From NCBI RefSeq assembly GCF_000142905.1, contig NW_013657657.1, forward strand, positions 309,017 to 335,046: a DNA stretch of 26,030 bases, written 5' to 3'. Under the pieces are notes generated by a model. It was not told the origin of the DNA. It ran no database searches and saw nothing but the letters and a program-made list of their open reading frames with translations. This DNA comes from Thecamonas trahens ATCC 50062. Taxonomy: Eukaryota > Apusozoa > Apusomonadida > Apusomonadidae. The position numbers were made by a program, and so were the translations under genes. How positions within the stretch are numbered: position 1 is the stretch's first letter; the number at the start of each line of letters is the position of its first letter. Positions 8,601-17,042 of this stretch are shown here, piece by piece.

Positions 8601-9402
8601 GCTGACAATGGTCGGTGCGTTGAGTAGCAATGACTCCCGTGTGATTGCTCTCCAAAGTCCATGGCCATTCAATCAAATCGTCAATCAAAGTCCTTCAATC
8701 CGAATTCATCCATGCCATTCGTTTGTTCCACTCGTGTTCACGGCAACTACCTCAGAACGCATCAACTGCTCATCGTCAGTATGGGTTGTGCCAGCCATGG
8801 GTTGATACATGCGTCACCGTGGGTCGGGAAACAGAAGATCGCGCTTCTACCTCCCTAGTGGTAGTATCCTACCCATACGATCGTCTCTACCCGAGCGGGC
8901 CTCCCTGGCCTCTCAAAGGGTTTGATGGAGATCGGGAGAGATGAGCGGGATGATGGTGATGGCTGGCATGTCGGGGAGGAGAATGGCGGCGGGTTTGTTG
9001 TGTGGACAATGGAGAAGGAGACAGAATCGAGCTAGACATCGGGCCTGATGTCAGCATCTCGAACGCCAGCGCCTTGCCAAGGTTCAAGCGACCCAGACCG
9101 CAACCGGCATGTCTCCCCCTCCTCATCCAAACACTCAATGTCGACACACTCCCTTCTCCCGCCACATTCCCCACCGCATCCTGCACCTCCCATCCCCTCA
9201 TCATGGCCCCGATGGCCCATCTCACCATCTCATTTGCTCCAACAATTCCTGTATCGTAGGGCAACGATAAAATCCTCGTGTCACCCGCCGCCCGTCTGCA
9301 GGTCGCCCGCCGCCAAGGAGACGTAGGGCCAAGGCCCGCACAACTCACTCACGCCCCCCTCCTCCTCCCCCCCCCCCCTTTTCAAAGACAAAGACAGAAG
9401 TT
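8601..9402. other. Divergent intergenic region, kinase and MICOS genes
   Basis: The region must hold the promoters of both flanking genes. From about 8660 to 8880 it is less GC-rich than its surroundings, as expected of promoter DNA. It ends with a C12 run (9367-9378) followed by TTTTCAAAG, an acceptor-like sequence in the leader of the MICOS gene. Small open frames exist on both strands (for example 9002-9259 on +) but show no recognisable protein. No tRNA cloverleaf was found by eye. Confidence 0.5.
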
Positions 9403-9963
9403 ATGTTGCGTGCAGGCGTGGGAGCAGGCGCAGGACTGGCGGTGGCCTGGGCAGTGTCGGGCACAGCGATGTGCGGAGAGGAGGCGACGACGACGAGCGA
9501 GGGTGTCGTCAAGGGAGAGCGGATTGTGGACTCCAAGCTGGCGGCCGAGTACGAAGTGGTGCCGGAGACACCCGGTCCGCTGCGGCCTGCACTTCGCGTC
9601 CTCCGCGAGCGAGTGCTGTCTAAGATCTGGCTTGTCCGCAACCACATCGAGGCCCTTCAGCAGCGGTATCACGAGCTCGACGCCGAGGCTGCCGACCGCA
9701 TGGCCGCGGCCGAGGAGTTTGTCAAGCAGCGCGAGAGCCTCTTCCCTGGTGTCATTGTCATGGCTGCCGCCGGCGCTGCCGGGCTCTACCTCGGCCGCGG
9801 CCGCGGCATCGGCCTGCAGCTCGCTACCGGTCTGGTCGCTGCCGGCGCCGTCGGTGTCTACCACTACCCGGACACCATTGACGCCCACGTGGTGAGCCCG
9901 CTGCGCGAGGCCCTCGCCGGCACCAGCGGCAGCGCTGCGGCCGAAGGCTCGGACGCCAAGTAA
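9403..9963 (+). CDS. MICOS complex subunit, APOO/MIC26-MIC27 family
   Basis: A 186-residue protein with the signature of the apolipoprotein O family of the mitochondrial contact site and cristae organising system. The diagnostic region is ESLFPGVIVMAAAGAAGLYL (about residues 110-129), then a Gly/Arg-rich turn (GRGRGIG) and a second hydrophobic segment ending GVYHYP (about 133-152). This is the two-membrane-helix hairpin with central GxxxG-type glycines and YYP-like end seen in MIC26/MIC27. The N-terminus (MLRAGVGAGAGLAVAW) is short, Arg-containing and Ala-rich, which would suit mitochondrial import. A charged helical segment (about 60-108) precedes the hairpin. It would sit in the inner mitochondrial membrane at crista junctions. 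The ATG at 9403 is the first after a C-rich leader. The stop is 8 bp from the stop of the convergent LRR gene. Confidence 0.75.
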   Translation: MLRAGVGAGAGLAVAWAVSGTAMCGEEATTTSEGVVKGERIVDSKLAAEYEVVPETPGPLRPALRVLRERVLSKIWLVRNHIEALQQRYHELDAEAADRMAAAEEFVKQRESLFPGVIVMAAAGAAGLYLGRGRGIGLQLATGLVAAGAVGVYHYPDTIDAHVVSPLREALAGTSGSAAAEGSDAK

Positions 9964-9971
9964 ACCTGGTT

Positions 9972-12155
9972 TTATCTGCGGAAGCTGTGCCGCCCACGTG
10001 GCGGCGGCGAGAACGATCGGCTGCCGAGCGAGCTGCCGAGCGAGGCGACCGGCGGCGCCGCCGAGAACCGCGTGTGCAGCGCCGACGAGGTCTCAAGCGA
10101 GCGCGCCGGCGAGCCAAGCGCAAGCGACGCCGTCCGCGAGAGGACCCGCGTGTCAAACGGCGGCGGGAGCGAAGATCGCGTCGGCCGGAACGCAGACCGC
10201 ACATGCTGCCGCTCGACCTTGAGCGGATTCGCCCGCGTCGGCGAGCTGGTTCGCGTCGACCGCACTGGTGTCGACGAGATCTTGGACCGGATGACTGCGT
10301 CGCGCGACGGCGTCCGCACCGTGGCCGACGCAAACTTGGATGGGCGCCCGCCGTCGATGCCCGGCGAAAAGGCAAAGTGCTTGACCCGCTGCGACGGCCG
10401 CGACACGTCGGTCGCCTCGGCAAACGGCGAGTTGTACGTCCGGCTTGGCGAGACGCGGGCCCGGAACTGGCCCATCGAGCCTGCACCAAGCGCAGTCTTG
10501 GCCTGCATCGCCGCCAAGCTCGAGTTGGGCGCCGGCGAGAAGAGAAGCGACGTCGGCGTCACCGGCCGTCCGCTGCTCGCCGCCCCGTACGCTGCAGGGA
10601 ACATAGACCGTGAGCGGGCTGGCGAGGTGGCGCGCAGCGGCGACCGGTGCGAGCTGCCGTGCGATGCTGAGAAGACAGACTCTGAGATTCGCCGTGGGGA
10701 CGGCGGCCGCGGCGGCCGCGGTGGGCTCCGTGTCGCCAGCCGCACCCGTCCATTCTCGAGATGTGTCTCATTCAGCCGCGTCTCCTCGGCACCCAGCGAC
10801 GATCGGTATGCGTCAAAAAACGACGGCTGAGACGGCGGATAGCCGGCATCGGGATCATCGTCGACTTCAAACTGCGCGTCAAGCTCCACCTCGTGTTCAC
10901 CGTCGACCACTGCCGCTTCTGCCATCGCGGTCCGCGGCTGGAACAGCGACTCGCCCGACGACGCCGGCGCTAGGAACGGCTCGCCGCGCGGGTAGTCTTC
11001 CGATGTGTGGGTTACATCGGTTGCTGGCGCCGGCGTAGGTGGCTCGACCTCGACCTCGATCTGGTCCGGGTCGACCACTACCCACGAGCCTTCGTTTGAG
11101 ACACCAGTCTCGTCGTCGTCCGAGCCCGGCTGAGCTGCGTCGAGGTCCGGCTCGGCCGAGTCGGCTCTCGACCCGTCGTCCCTGGTCCTAGAATTCCCGA
11201 CGGGGCCATCGAGCGTGGCAGAACCGTCAGCCGCCTCATCACCGACGCCGGCGGCCGCCTGTGGATCGCCGCACAAGTACGCTGCGATGTCCTCCCACTC
11301 GGCGGTCCGCAGAGCCTCGGGAAGGGCAGTCAACGGGCACTCCTTGAGGCCAACCATCTCCAGTGTTGACATCATTCCCAGCTGTGGAGGAAGGTCCTCG
11401 AGCTGGTTGTTGCCCGAGAGACCAAGCGCATACAGGTTGGGTAGACCAAGCACCTGCAGCGGAACGGCGTCAAACGAGTTGCCCGCTAGGTTAAGCGTCC
11501 GCAGGCTCGACATCCGACCCAGGTCCTCCGGCAAAGCCGAGAGCCGGTTGCGCGAGAGATCGAGGCTGGTCAGCGCCGTGCAGGCGGCTAGACCCTCCGG
11601 CAGAGCAACCAACTTGTTGCTCGCCAAGTTGAGCGTCTTAAGCGCACTGCCGAGCTTGCCGGGGCCCATCACAGCCCGCAGTGGGCTCGGCAGCGTCATC
11701 AGCACGTTGTGCGAAAGATCGAGCCGAGTTATACCGGCGCACGGAGCAAGCGCAGCGGGAAACTCGCTCAGTCCGTTGTGATGAGCCATGACGACGCGCA
11801 GCGACGAGCCGCCGGCAAACGGCGCCTCGTCGACGCTCTTCAGCCGGTTGCCCGAAATGTCCAGGTGCTCGAGCTTGGGCAGAGCGGTGCAGAGCTTGGC
11901 CGGCAGCGCCTCGAGCACGTTGTCTGACACGTCCAGATGGACGATGGACTTGGACTTGAGCACCGGCTTGGGAACCTCGCGGAGCGCCGAGCTCTTGAGG
12001 ATCACCACCGAGTCGCCCTTCTTCTTGGCCTCTTTCGCTGCCTTGGTTGCCGCCTTTATCTTGGCCTTTTCATCCTTGGTCGGCTTGGCCGACTTGCTCT
12101 TGCCCTTTCCCTTGCCCTTTCCCTTCCCTTTGTCCTTTGACTTGCCAGCTCCCAT
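9972..12155 (-). CDS. Leucine-rich-repeat protein with N-myristoylation signal and long disordered tail
   Basis: A 727-residue protein. It starts MGAGKSKD, fitting the N-myristoylation rule (Gly2, Ser6, basic residue 7), followed by a Lys/Gly-rich stretch to about residue 47 that could add electrostatic membrane binding. From about 50 to 265 there are roughly nine leucine-rich repeats of the short LxxLxLSxNxLxxLP type (examples: LDVSDNVLEALP, LNLASNKLVALP, LDLSRNRLSALP), similar to Shoc2/Ras-suppressor-type or plant PIRL repeats. A cap-like segment TAEWEDIAAYLCGDP follows. Residues about 300-727 are acidic and then Ser/Pro/Arg-rich with many SP and TP sites, probably disordered and phosphorylated. 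Such proteins are usually scaffolds; no enzyme domain is seen. A single open frame with the ATG at 12155. It converges on the MICOS gene. Confidence 0.85.
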   Translation of the reverse strand: MGAGKSKDKGKGKGKGKGKSKSAKPTKDEKAKIKAATKAAKEAKKKGDSVVILKSSALREVPKPVLKSKSIVHLDVSDNVLEALPAKLCTALPKLEHLDISGNRLKSVDEAPFAGGSSLRVVMAHHNGLSEFPAALAPCAGITRLDLSHNVLMTLPSPLRAVMGPGKLGSALKTLNLASNKLVALPEGLAACTALTSLDLSRNRLSALPEDLGRMSSLRTLNLAGNSFDAVPLQVLGLPNLYALGLSGNNQLEDLPPQLGMMSTLEMVGLKECPLTALPEALRTAEWEDIAAYLCGDPQAAAGVGDEAADGSATLDGPVGNSRTRDDGSRADSAEPDLDAAQPGSDDDETGVSNEGSWVVVDPDQIEVEVEPPTPAPATDVTHTSEDYPRGEPFLAPASSGESLFQPRTAMAEAAVVDGEHEVELDAQFEVDDDPDAGYPPSQPSFFDAYRSSLGAEETRLNETHLENGRVRLATRSPPRPPRPPSPRRISESVFSASHGSSHRSPLRATSPARSRSMFPAAYGAASSGRPVTPTSLLFSPAPNSSLAAMQAKTALGAGSMGQFRARVSPSRTYNSPFAEATDVSRPSQRVKHFAFSPGIDGGRPSKFASATVRTPSRDAVIRSKISSTPVRSTRTSSPTRANPLKVERQHVRSAFRPTRSSLPPPFDTRVLSRTASLALGSPARSLETSSALHTRFSAAPPVASLGSSLGSRSFSPPPRGRHSFRR

Positions 12156-12997
12156 ATGCTCGGCCAGTCGCTATCGCACCTTGCGGCTTCACTCTCCGCA
12201 CCCGATCACCGCCGCGCTCTGTGGCTCAGAATCTCCCGAACAAGCGATACAACGACCAGTTCAGACTCACTGGCGTTGCTCTCCTGGAAATCTACACTAT
12301 GTGGCTCAACTTTCCTTTTGACCTCGAGTGATGTGTGATGAGTACGAGTAGTTGCCGTGGCAGGCCCTGTGCCCGTATACGGCGGTGACGTGCCAGGCGC
12401 AGTTTGGCCCAACGGACAGCGAAATTTTCAATTCGGTTCGTCACCGCATTTGTCCGCACCGTCTACTGGGCCGCATCATGGCATCAACTCCCGGAACCAG
12501 CCCGGGAACCGGATCAAGACCGGATGAACTTCTTCTCTTGCCTTGTATGACCACGCGATAGTGTGAGGATGAGTCGCCGTATGCCCGCGTTTGTCCGTAC
12601 CGTCTGCTGGATATGGCTGGCCGCATCATGGCATCAACTCCCGGAACCAGCCCGGGAACCGGATCAAGACCGGATGAACTTCCTCTCGTGCCTTGTATGA
12701 CCACGCAATAGTGAGGATGAGTCGCCTTGTTCTCCATCCATGGCCACCGCGACGACATGGCGCTCTCCTGACAGCCAACAATTATTGTAACACATTGAAT
12801 TTTATCGTTCTCACTCTCGATCACACGCATGGGCCGTGGGCCTGCGGGAAGGCAGCGGGTCGTGAGGCGAGCCAACAGGCTGCGGCACCTCGCTTCCAGG
12901 CTACGCGCAAGCTCGGGGGAAGAGCCGGCTTCAGCGTAGGCGTGACGGAGCCGAGACTGACGAGGCTGGTGGACGAGGCGGCGCGAGGGACAGCGAC
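12156..12997. other. Divergent intergenic region with duplicated block
   Basis: The region lies between the 5' ends of the LRR gene (-) and the transporter gene (+) and must hold both promoters. A ~145-bp direct repeat occupies 12445-12726. An AT-rich patch follows at about 12775-12812, with the small perfect palindrome ACAATTATTGT. From about 12820 to 12997 it is GC-rich leader. Open frames spanning it on the - strand are repeat-derived and unlikely to be genes. Confidence 0.5.
12445..12726. repeat. Two-copy ~145-bp direct tandem repeat
   Basis: Copy 1 is 12445-12578 and copy 2 is 12586-12726, separated by 7 bp. The core GGCATCAACTCCCGGAACCA recurs exactly 150 bp apart. Copy 2 has a 9-bp insertion (ATATGGCTG-like) in its first third and a 2-bp deletion near its end, plus a few substitutions. 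Each copy carries an inverted pair TCCCGG/CCGGGA flanking a 7-base loop and two further CCGGATC/GACCGGA words, so it could form a small hairpin. It lies between two divergent genes, outside any supported coding region. Confidence 0.9.
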
Positions 12998-14478
12998 ATG
13001 GCTCGAGGGGCAGGGATCGGAGGCGAGGGTGCCGGCCGGCGATATGTAAAGACGGCACACAAGGTTGGCTTTGCCTTTGGAGCGGTGCCGTCTGCGCTGA
13101 CGGCGACGATCATCGGATTCTTTTTTGCCCCGTTCTTGCTCGAGACTGCCCTGCTCTCGCCGCAGCAGGTCGCTGCGATTCTGCTCATCGGTCGGTGCTG
13201 GGACGCCGTGACCGACCCGTCGGCGGGCTTCCTGGTGGCGCGGACGTCGAGCCGGTTTGGCCGGCTGCGGGTGTGGATCGCCGCTGCGATCTTTCCGGCA
13301 GCCATCTCGTATGGCCTGCTCTGGCTGACTCTTCCCGAATGGTCGCCGGCGGCGCGGTTTGCCTACTACACTGGCGTCTACTGCACCTACCAGATGCTGT
13401 TCACCGCGTACTATGTCCCGTACACCTCGCTCACTATGCAGATCTCGCCGATCTCGGCTGAACGTGACGCTGTGACTGCGGTCCGCATGATTGCCGAAAT
13501 CCTGGCGGTCCTCATCGGCGTCGGCGGGCAGGGCTTCATGGTCGCCGACTCAGACGCTGCCGACGGGTACCGGCTCGCTGGTCTGGTGAACGGATGCTTG
13601 GCGGTAGTCTCTGGCCTCATTCTCCTCATCACCGTCCCGCAGCTTGGCGCGGCGTACGAGGTCACCGACGACCGGTGTGCCCACCTCTCACTCCTGGCCG
13701 GCCTCCGGGTCTCGATCTCGTTCAGGCCGTACTTTGTGCTGACCATGATCTTTCTCTGTGCGTGGATCTCGGTCCTCCTCGTCCAGACCAACATCCTGCT
13801 GTACATCAAGTATGCGCTCGACATTGAGGGCCACTTTCAGTTTATTCTCATCACTCTCCTGTTCACAGCCTCGGCTTCGATGCCGGTGTGGGCCTGGCTC
13901 TCAGGCCGGCGCGGGCGGAAGCCCACGTTTGTGGCGGGCGTCATTTGCTTTGCGCTCCCGCTCCTCTCGCTCTTCATCATGCCTGTCCGCCAACCGATCC
14001 CCATGTACTTTGTGGCTTCCATTGCAGGCGTCGGCTTTGGCGCAGCATACTACGTTCCGTGGTCGATGCTCCCGGACGTGCTCGACGAGTACGAGGTATG
14101 CCACGGCAGCCGCCACGACGCCGTCTTCTACTCGCTCTTTGTTTTTTGCAAAAGTTTGGCTCGGGCATCACCCTTGCGGCCTCTACTTACGTCCTCTCGC
14201 TTGGCGGCTACCGCAATCCGCCATCCAAGGCTGAGAAGGAGGCCTTTGGCTGGCCCGACGACGTGGACCAGCCGTCGTCGCTCGACTTGACCCTCCGCTG
14301 CCTCGTCTCGTTCGCGCCTGCTCTCTTTCTCTCAACATCGCTCATCTTTCTCTACATCTACCCTATTTCCGAGTCGCAGCGCAAGGCTAACAAGGCTGCC
14401 CTCCTCGCTGCCGCTGCAAATCGGCCTGTTGTCGCTCTTCGCGACGACGTCCCCCTCCTCTCCGGCCGCGGCGTGTGA
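12998..14478 (+). CDS. MFSD2-like sodium-coupled major facilitator transporter, with a one-base frame break
   Basis: A 12-helix transporter of the GPH/MFSD2 type (known relatives include the Na+-dependent lysophosphatidylcholine carrier MFSD2A and bacterial sugar:cation symporters). Hallmarks are IGRCWDAVTDP near residue 65-75, containing the conserved acidic cation-site residues, then LGxRxxRFGRLRVWI-like loop 2-3 sequence (SSRFGRLRVWI), YYVPYTSLTMQI, and DVLDEYEVCHGSRHDAVFYS late in the protein, which closely matches MFSD2A. The first frame is good to the T6 run at 14142-14147. The homologous sequence then continues one frame back (KFGSGITLAAS through the last two helices to the TGA at 14476-14478). 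One extra T would give an unbroken protein of 493 residues. The break may be a homopolymer sequencing error, a real mutation, or slippage on the T run. Start ATG at 12998 (MARGAGIGGEG). Confidence 0.85.
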
Positions 14479-14893
14479 TCTCTGCTCATGTCGAGCGTGG
14501 TGACGAGTATACAGCTCTTGCACGTCGTGGAATCAGCGACTCTAGATCCACACATTGAACACAATTGTAGTCTTGACCATGATTGTACCTCACCCCGCCC
14601 TGCGAGTCTGGGCCTCACGGCCACCGCTCCTGCCGCTGCCGCCGCACCAAAGACAGAGCCATGTCGCACCAGCTCCAGCTGTGGCCGTGGCCAGCAGTAG
14701 ACACACTCCAGTCCGTCATCACCCCACTCCCGACCCCATTGTCCATGTATGTAGCACGCACCACCTCTCGTTCACATCCCCACCCATGCCCGCCCCCACC
14801 ATCCCCCCCATCCCCATCCCCATCACCGCCACCAAGCCCACCACGCCATCCATCCATCCTTCCCAACTCACTGCTCTCCTCACACACAGGGCA
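14479..14893. other. Intergenic region between transporter and helicase genes
   Basis: The stretch contains the 3' end of the transporter transcription unit and the promoter/leader of the helicase gene. From about 14760 to 14870 the + strand is strongly C-rich (repeated CCCCATCC words). It ends in a pyrimidine-rich CTCTCCTCACACACAG just before the ATG at 14894, which looks like a 3' splice site, so a 5'-UTR intron is possible. No gene is recognised. Confidence 0.5.
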
Positions 14894-16560
14894 ATGCACG
14901 ACGAGGACGACCTGTGGGCAGGCCTGGGAGACGAGCTGGACAAGGACCTTGCAGAGGTGACTGCCGTGGAGGAAGAGCTGGTGCCAGAGGCGCTCGAGGC
15001 GCTGTTTGCGGGCAAGTCGCGGGTGGCGACGGCGCCAGGGAGTGAGGACGGCGACAAGGATGTTGTGGAGGCTGCGGGCGGAGAAGGAGATGGTGGCGAC
15101 AACGAAGATCCGGCAGAAGAGTCGGGGCATGTTGTCGAGACGGCGTCGTTTGAGAGCTTGGGGGTGTGCAAGTGGCTGCGGTCATCGATGGCCGGGCTGG
15201 GCATCGAGGCGCCGACGCCTGTGCAGGTGGCGACGCTCCCGGCCGCCCTGGCCGGCTCGGACGTCATCGGCTCGGCGCCGACCGGGTCTGGCAAGACGCT
15301 TGCCTTTGCGCTGCCTATTCTGGATGCGCTCTCGCGGGATCTGTATGGGATCTTTGCGCTGGTGCTCACGCCGACGCGCGAGCTTGCGATGCAGATTGCG
15401 GAGCAGTTCCAGGTTGTGGGCAAGCCACTCGGAGTCCGTGTCACGACGGTGATCGGCGGGCTGGACATGATGACTCAGGCGCGGGAGCTCGCGAGCAAGC
15501 CGCACGTGGTCATTGCCACCCCGGGGCGGATGGCCGACCACGTGCTGTCGTCGGGCAACGTCTCGCTTCACAAGGTCAAGTTTCTGGTGCTGGACGAGGC
15601 GGATCGGCTGCTGGAGCCGTCGTTCTCAACCGCACTGAGCACCATCATGGACGCGGTGCCCGGGCGCGAGCAGCGGCAGACGCTGCTGTTCTCGGCCACG
15701 CTCACTCCGACCATCACCGACCTGATGGACAACGTTCTGGTCGACGCTGTCTTCTACGACGCATCCAAGGACAAGCCGGCGTTGCTCTTGCTGAGCGAGT
15801 CACCCAGGAGTACGTCTTCCTTCCGGCCAAGGTCAAGGAGGTGTACATGGTGCATCTGCTTCGTCAGCTGGCACCGCAGTCGGCCATGGTCTTTGTCGCC
15901 AAGTGCTGGACCGCCGAGCTCCTGTATGAGATGCTACTTCTCCTCGGCTTCCGCGCCGTGACTCTGCATGCGAGCATGACTCAGCCTCGGCGCCTAGCGG
16001 CGCTGGGCAAGTTCCGCGCCCGCACCGCAGACATCCTGGTGGCGACCGATGTCGCCGCCCGTGGTCTCGACATCCCCACCGTCGATCTGGTCGTCAACTT
16101 TGACATCTGCCGCAACCCAGCCGACTACGTCCATCGCATCGGGCGTACCGCTCGCGCCGGCCGCGCCGGCCTTGCCCTCTCGCTCATCTCGCAGTACGAC
16201 GTCAAGCTCATCAAGCGTATCGAGGCTACAACCGCCATCCAGCTCTCCGAGCGCGAGGTCGACGAGGATGCTGCGCTGATGAACATCAACCGTGTCAGCA
16301 CCGCCATGCGTGAAGCCAAGCTCATGTTGATGCGCCGCAACTTTCAGGCCGTCGACGATGCCCGCAAGAATGCTGCCTATCGCAGCAGCTCTGCTCGCGC
16401 CCGTGATGCCAAGAGCAAGAACAAGAACAAGAGCAAGAGCAAGGACACGGGCAAGGGCAAGAGCAGGGCCAAGGGCAAGGACAAGGGCGCGCCGAAGCGT
16501 AGGCGATCGCACGGCTCGGGGAGCAAGAGCGTGAGCCGCAAGAGAAAGAAGCACAAGTGA
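14894..16560 (+). CDS. DDX49: DEAD-box RNA helicase, DDX49/Dbp8-like, with a one-base frame break
   Basis: An ATP-dependent RNA helicase of the DDX49/Dbp8 group, which acts in nucleolar small-subunit ribosome assembly. An acidic N-terminal extension (residues 1-85) precedes the Q motif (F at about 86; PTPVQ). Motif I is SAPTGSGKT, Ia PTRELA, Ib TPGR, II DEAD (234-237), III SAT (267-269). The second RecA-like domain has TDVAARGLDIP and HRIGRTARAGR. The phrase EYVFLPAKVKEVYMVHLL is typical of DDX49. A Lys/Arg/Ser tail of about 60 residues resembles a nucleolar targeting sequence. The first frame fails between about 15771 and 15800 and the helicase continues one frame back from GVALAERVTQEYVF; one added base would give about 555 residues. 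No slippery sequence or plausible short intron of the needed length is seen there, so a missing base is most likely. The ATG at 14894 (MHDEDDLWAG) is chosen because upstream codons are low-complexity leader. Confidence 0.87.
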
Positions 16561-16722
16561 AATCAATGCTAGTAGTATGCTGCCGGGACAAGGCTGCTTT
16601 CTATATTGGCTGAAGCACGGCATGGCAGGGCAGCTCGCGCCCGATCCGAGGGTTGTCGATCTCTAGCCAGAGCATAGCGTCCGCTTCCAGGACTGCCGCT
16701 TGAGGAGGGTACGTAGTTGGGC

Positions 16723-16735
16723 AAAAAAGAAGAAA
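16723..16735 (-). terminator. RNA polymerase III terminator of the 5S gene
   Basis: On the - strand directly after the 5S 3' end the sequence is TTTCTTCTTTTTT, ending in a T6 run (A6 at 16723-16728 on +). A run of four or more T is the standard Pol III stop. The first short T3 lies immediately at the RNA end. Confidence 0.85.
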
Positions 16736-16854
16736 GAATGCGTTACTCGGTATTCCCGTGTGGTCCCCCACCACAGTACTAACCAAGCCTCATGCTGCTT
16801 GACTTCCGAGAGCGAGACGGGATCGGGTATTTTCAGCATAGGATGAACGCATTC
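16736..16854 (-). rRNA. 5S ribosomal RNA gene
   Basis: A 119-nt gene whose ends form a perfect 9-bp helix I (GAATGCGTT at the 5' end, AACGCATTC at the 3' end). Inside, the conserved eukaryotic 5S landmarks appear in order: CCCGATCCCGTCTC, CTCGGAAGTCAAGCAG (internal box A region), GGTTAGTAC, GTGGGGGACCAC and GGGAATACCG (box C region). Helix II is supported by CCTATGCTG against CAGCATGAGG. The internal control elements mean that no upstream promoter is needed for TFIIIA/Pol III. A T-rich terminator follows. The gene is solitary here, in the gap between the 3' ends of the helicase gene (+) and the GRP170 gene (-); no second copy is in the window. Confidence 0.96.
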
Positions 16855-17003
16855 GATGTCGGAGAGTGTGCGTGACACTCATGTGGTGGAGGGTGAGGGT
16901 GGAGGGCGGCCGTAAAATGGGTTTGGATAATTATGTCCAGCCTCTCTCGTCGCTACTTTTGCACGTCCTCGTGGAGACAGCAGTTTCAACGCCAAGGGGG
17001 GAA

Positions 17004-17031
17004 GGGGGGGGGGGGGGGGGGGGGGGGGGGG
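17004..17031 (+). repeat. 28-base poly-G run
   Basis: An uninterrupted run of 28 G on the + strand, preceded by a G6 run at 16996-17001. It lies 11 bp beyond the stop codon of the GRP170 gene, which is on the - strand, so it would be a C28 tract in that mRNA's 3' UTR. The exact length in the genome is uncertain because such runs are hard to sequence. Confidence 0.85.
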
Positions 17032-17042
17032 TCTTGTATGGT

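Noticed and set aside
9075-9095. GGTTCAAGC resembling a tRNA B box
   Set aside because: The flanks do not form a T-stem and no acceptor stem or anticodon arm could be drawn around it.
8887-9348. 153-codon - strand frame in the kinase/MICOS intergenic region, and an 85-codon + frame at 9002-9259
   Set aside because: No homology recognised, mixed codon use, and low-complexity His/Pro/Ser ends; length is not surprising in GC-rich DNA.
12441-13058. 205-codon - strand frame containing a repeated peptide
   Set aside because: The peptide repeat comes from the ~145-bp DNA duplication; the frame overlaps the transporter start and has no recognisable domain or codon bias.
14141-14154. 14-bp GTTTTTTGCAAAAG as a micro-intron that would fix the transporter frame
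   Set aside because: Too short for spliceosomal removal in a genome whose other inferred introns are 240-420 bp; it would also delete residues that fit the MFSD2 pattern.
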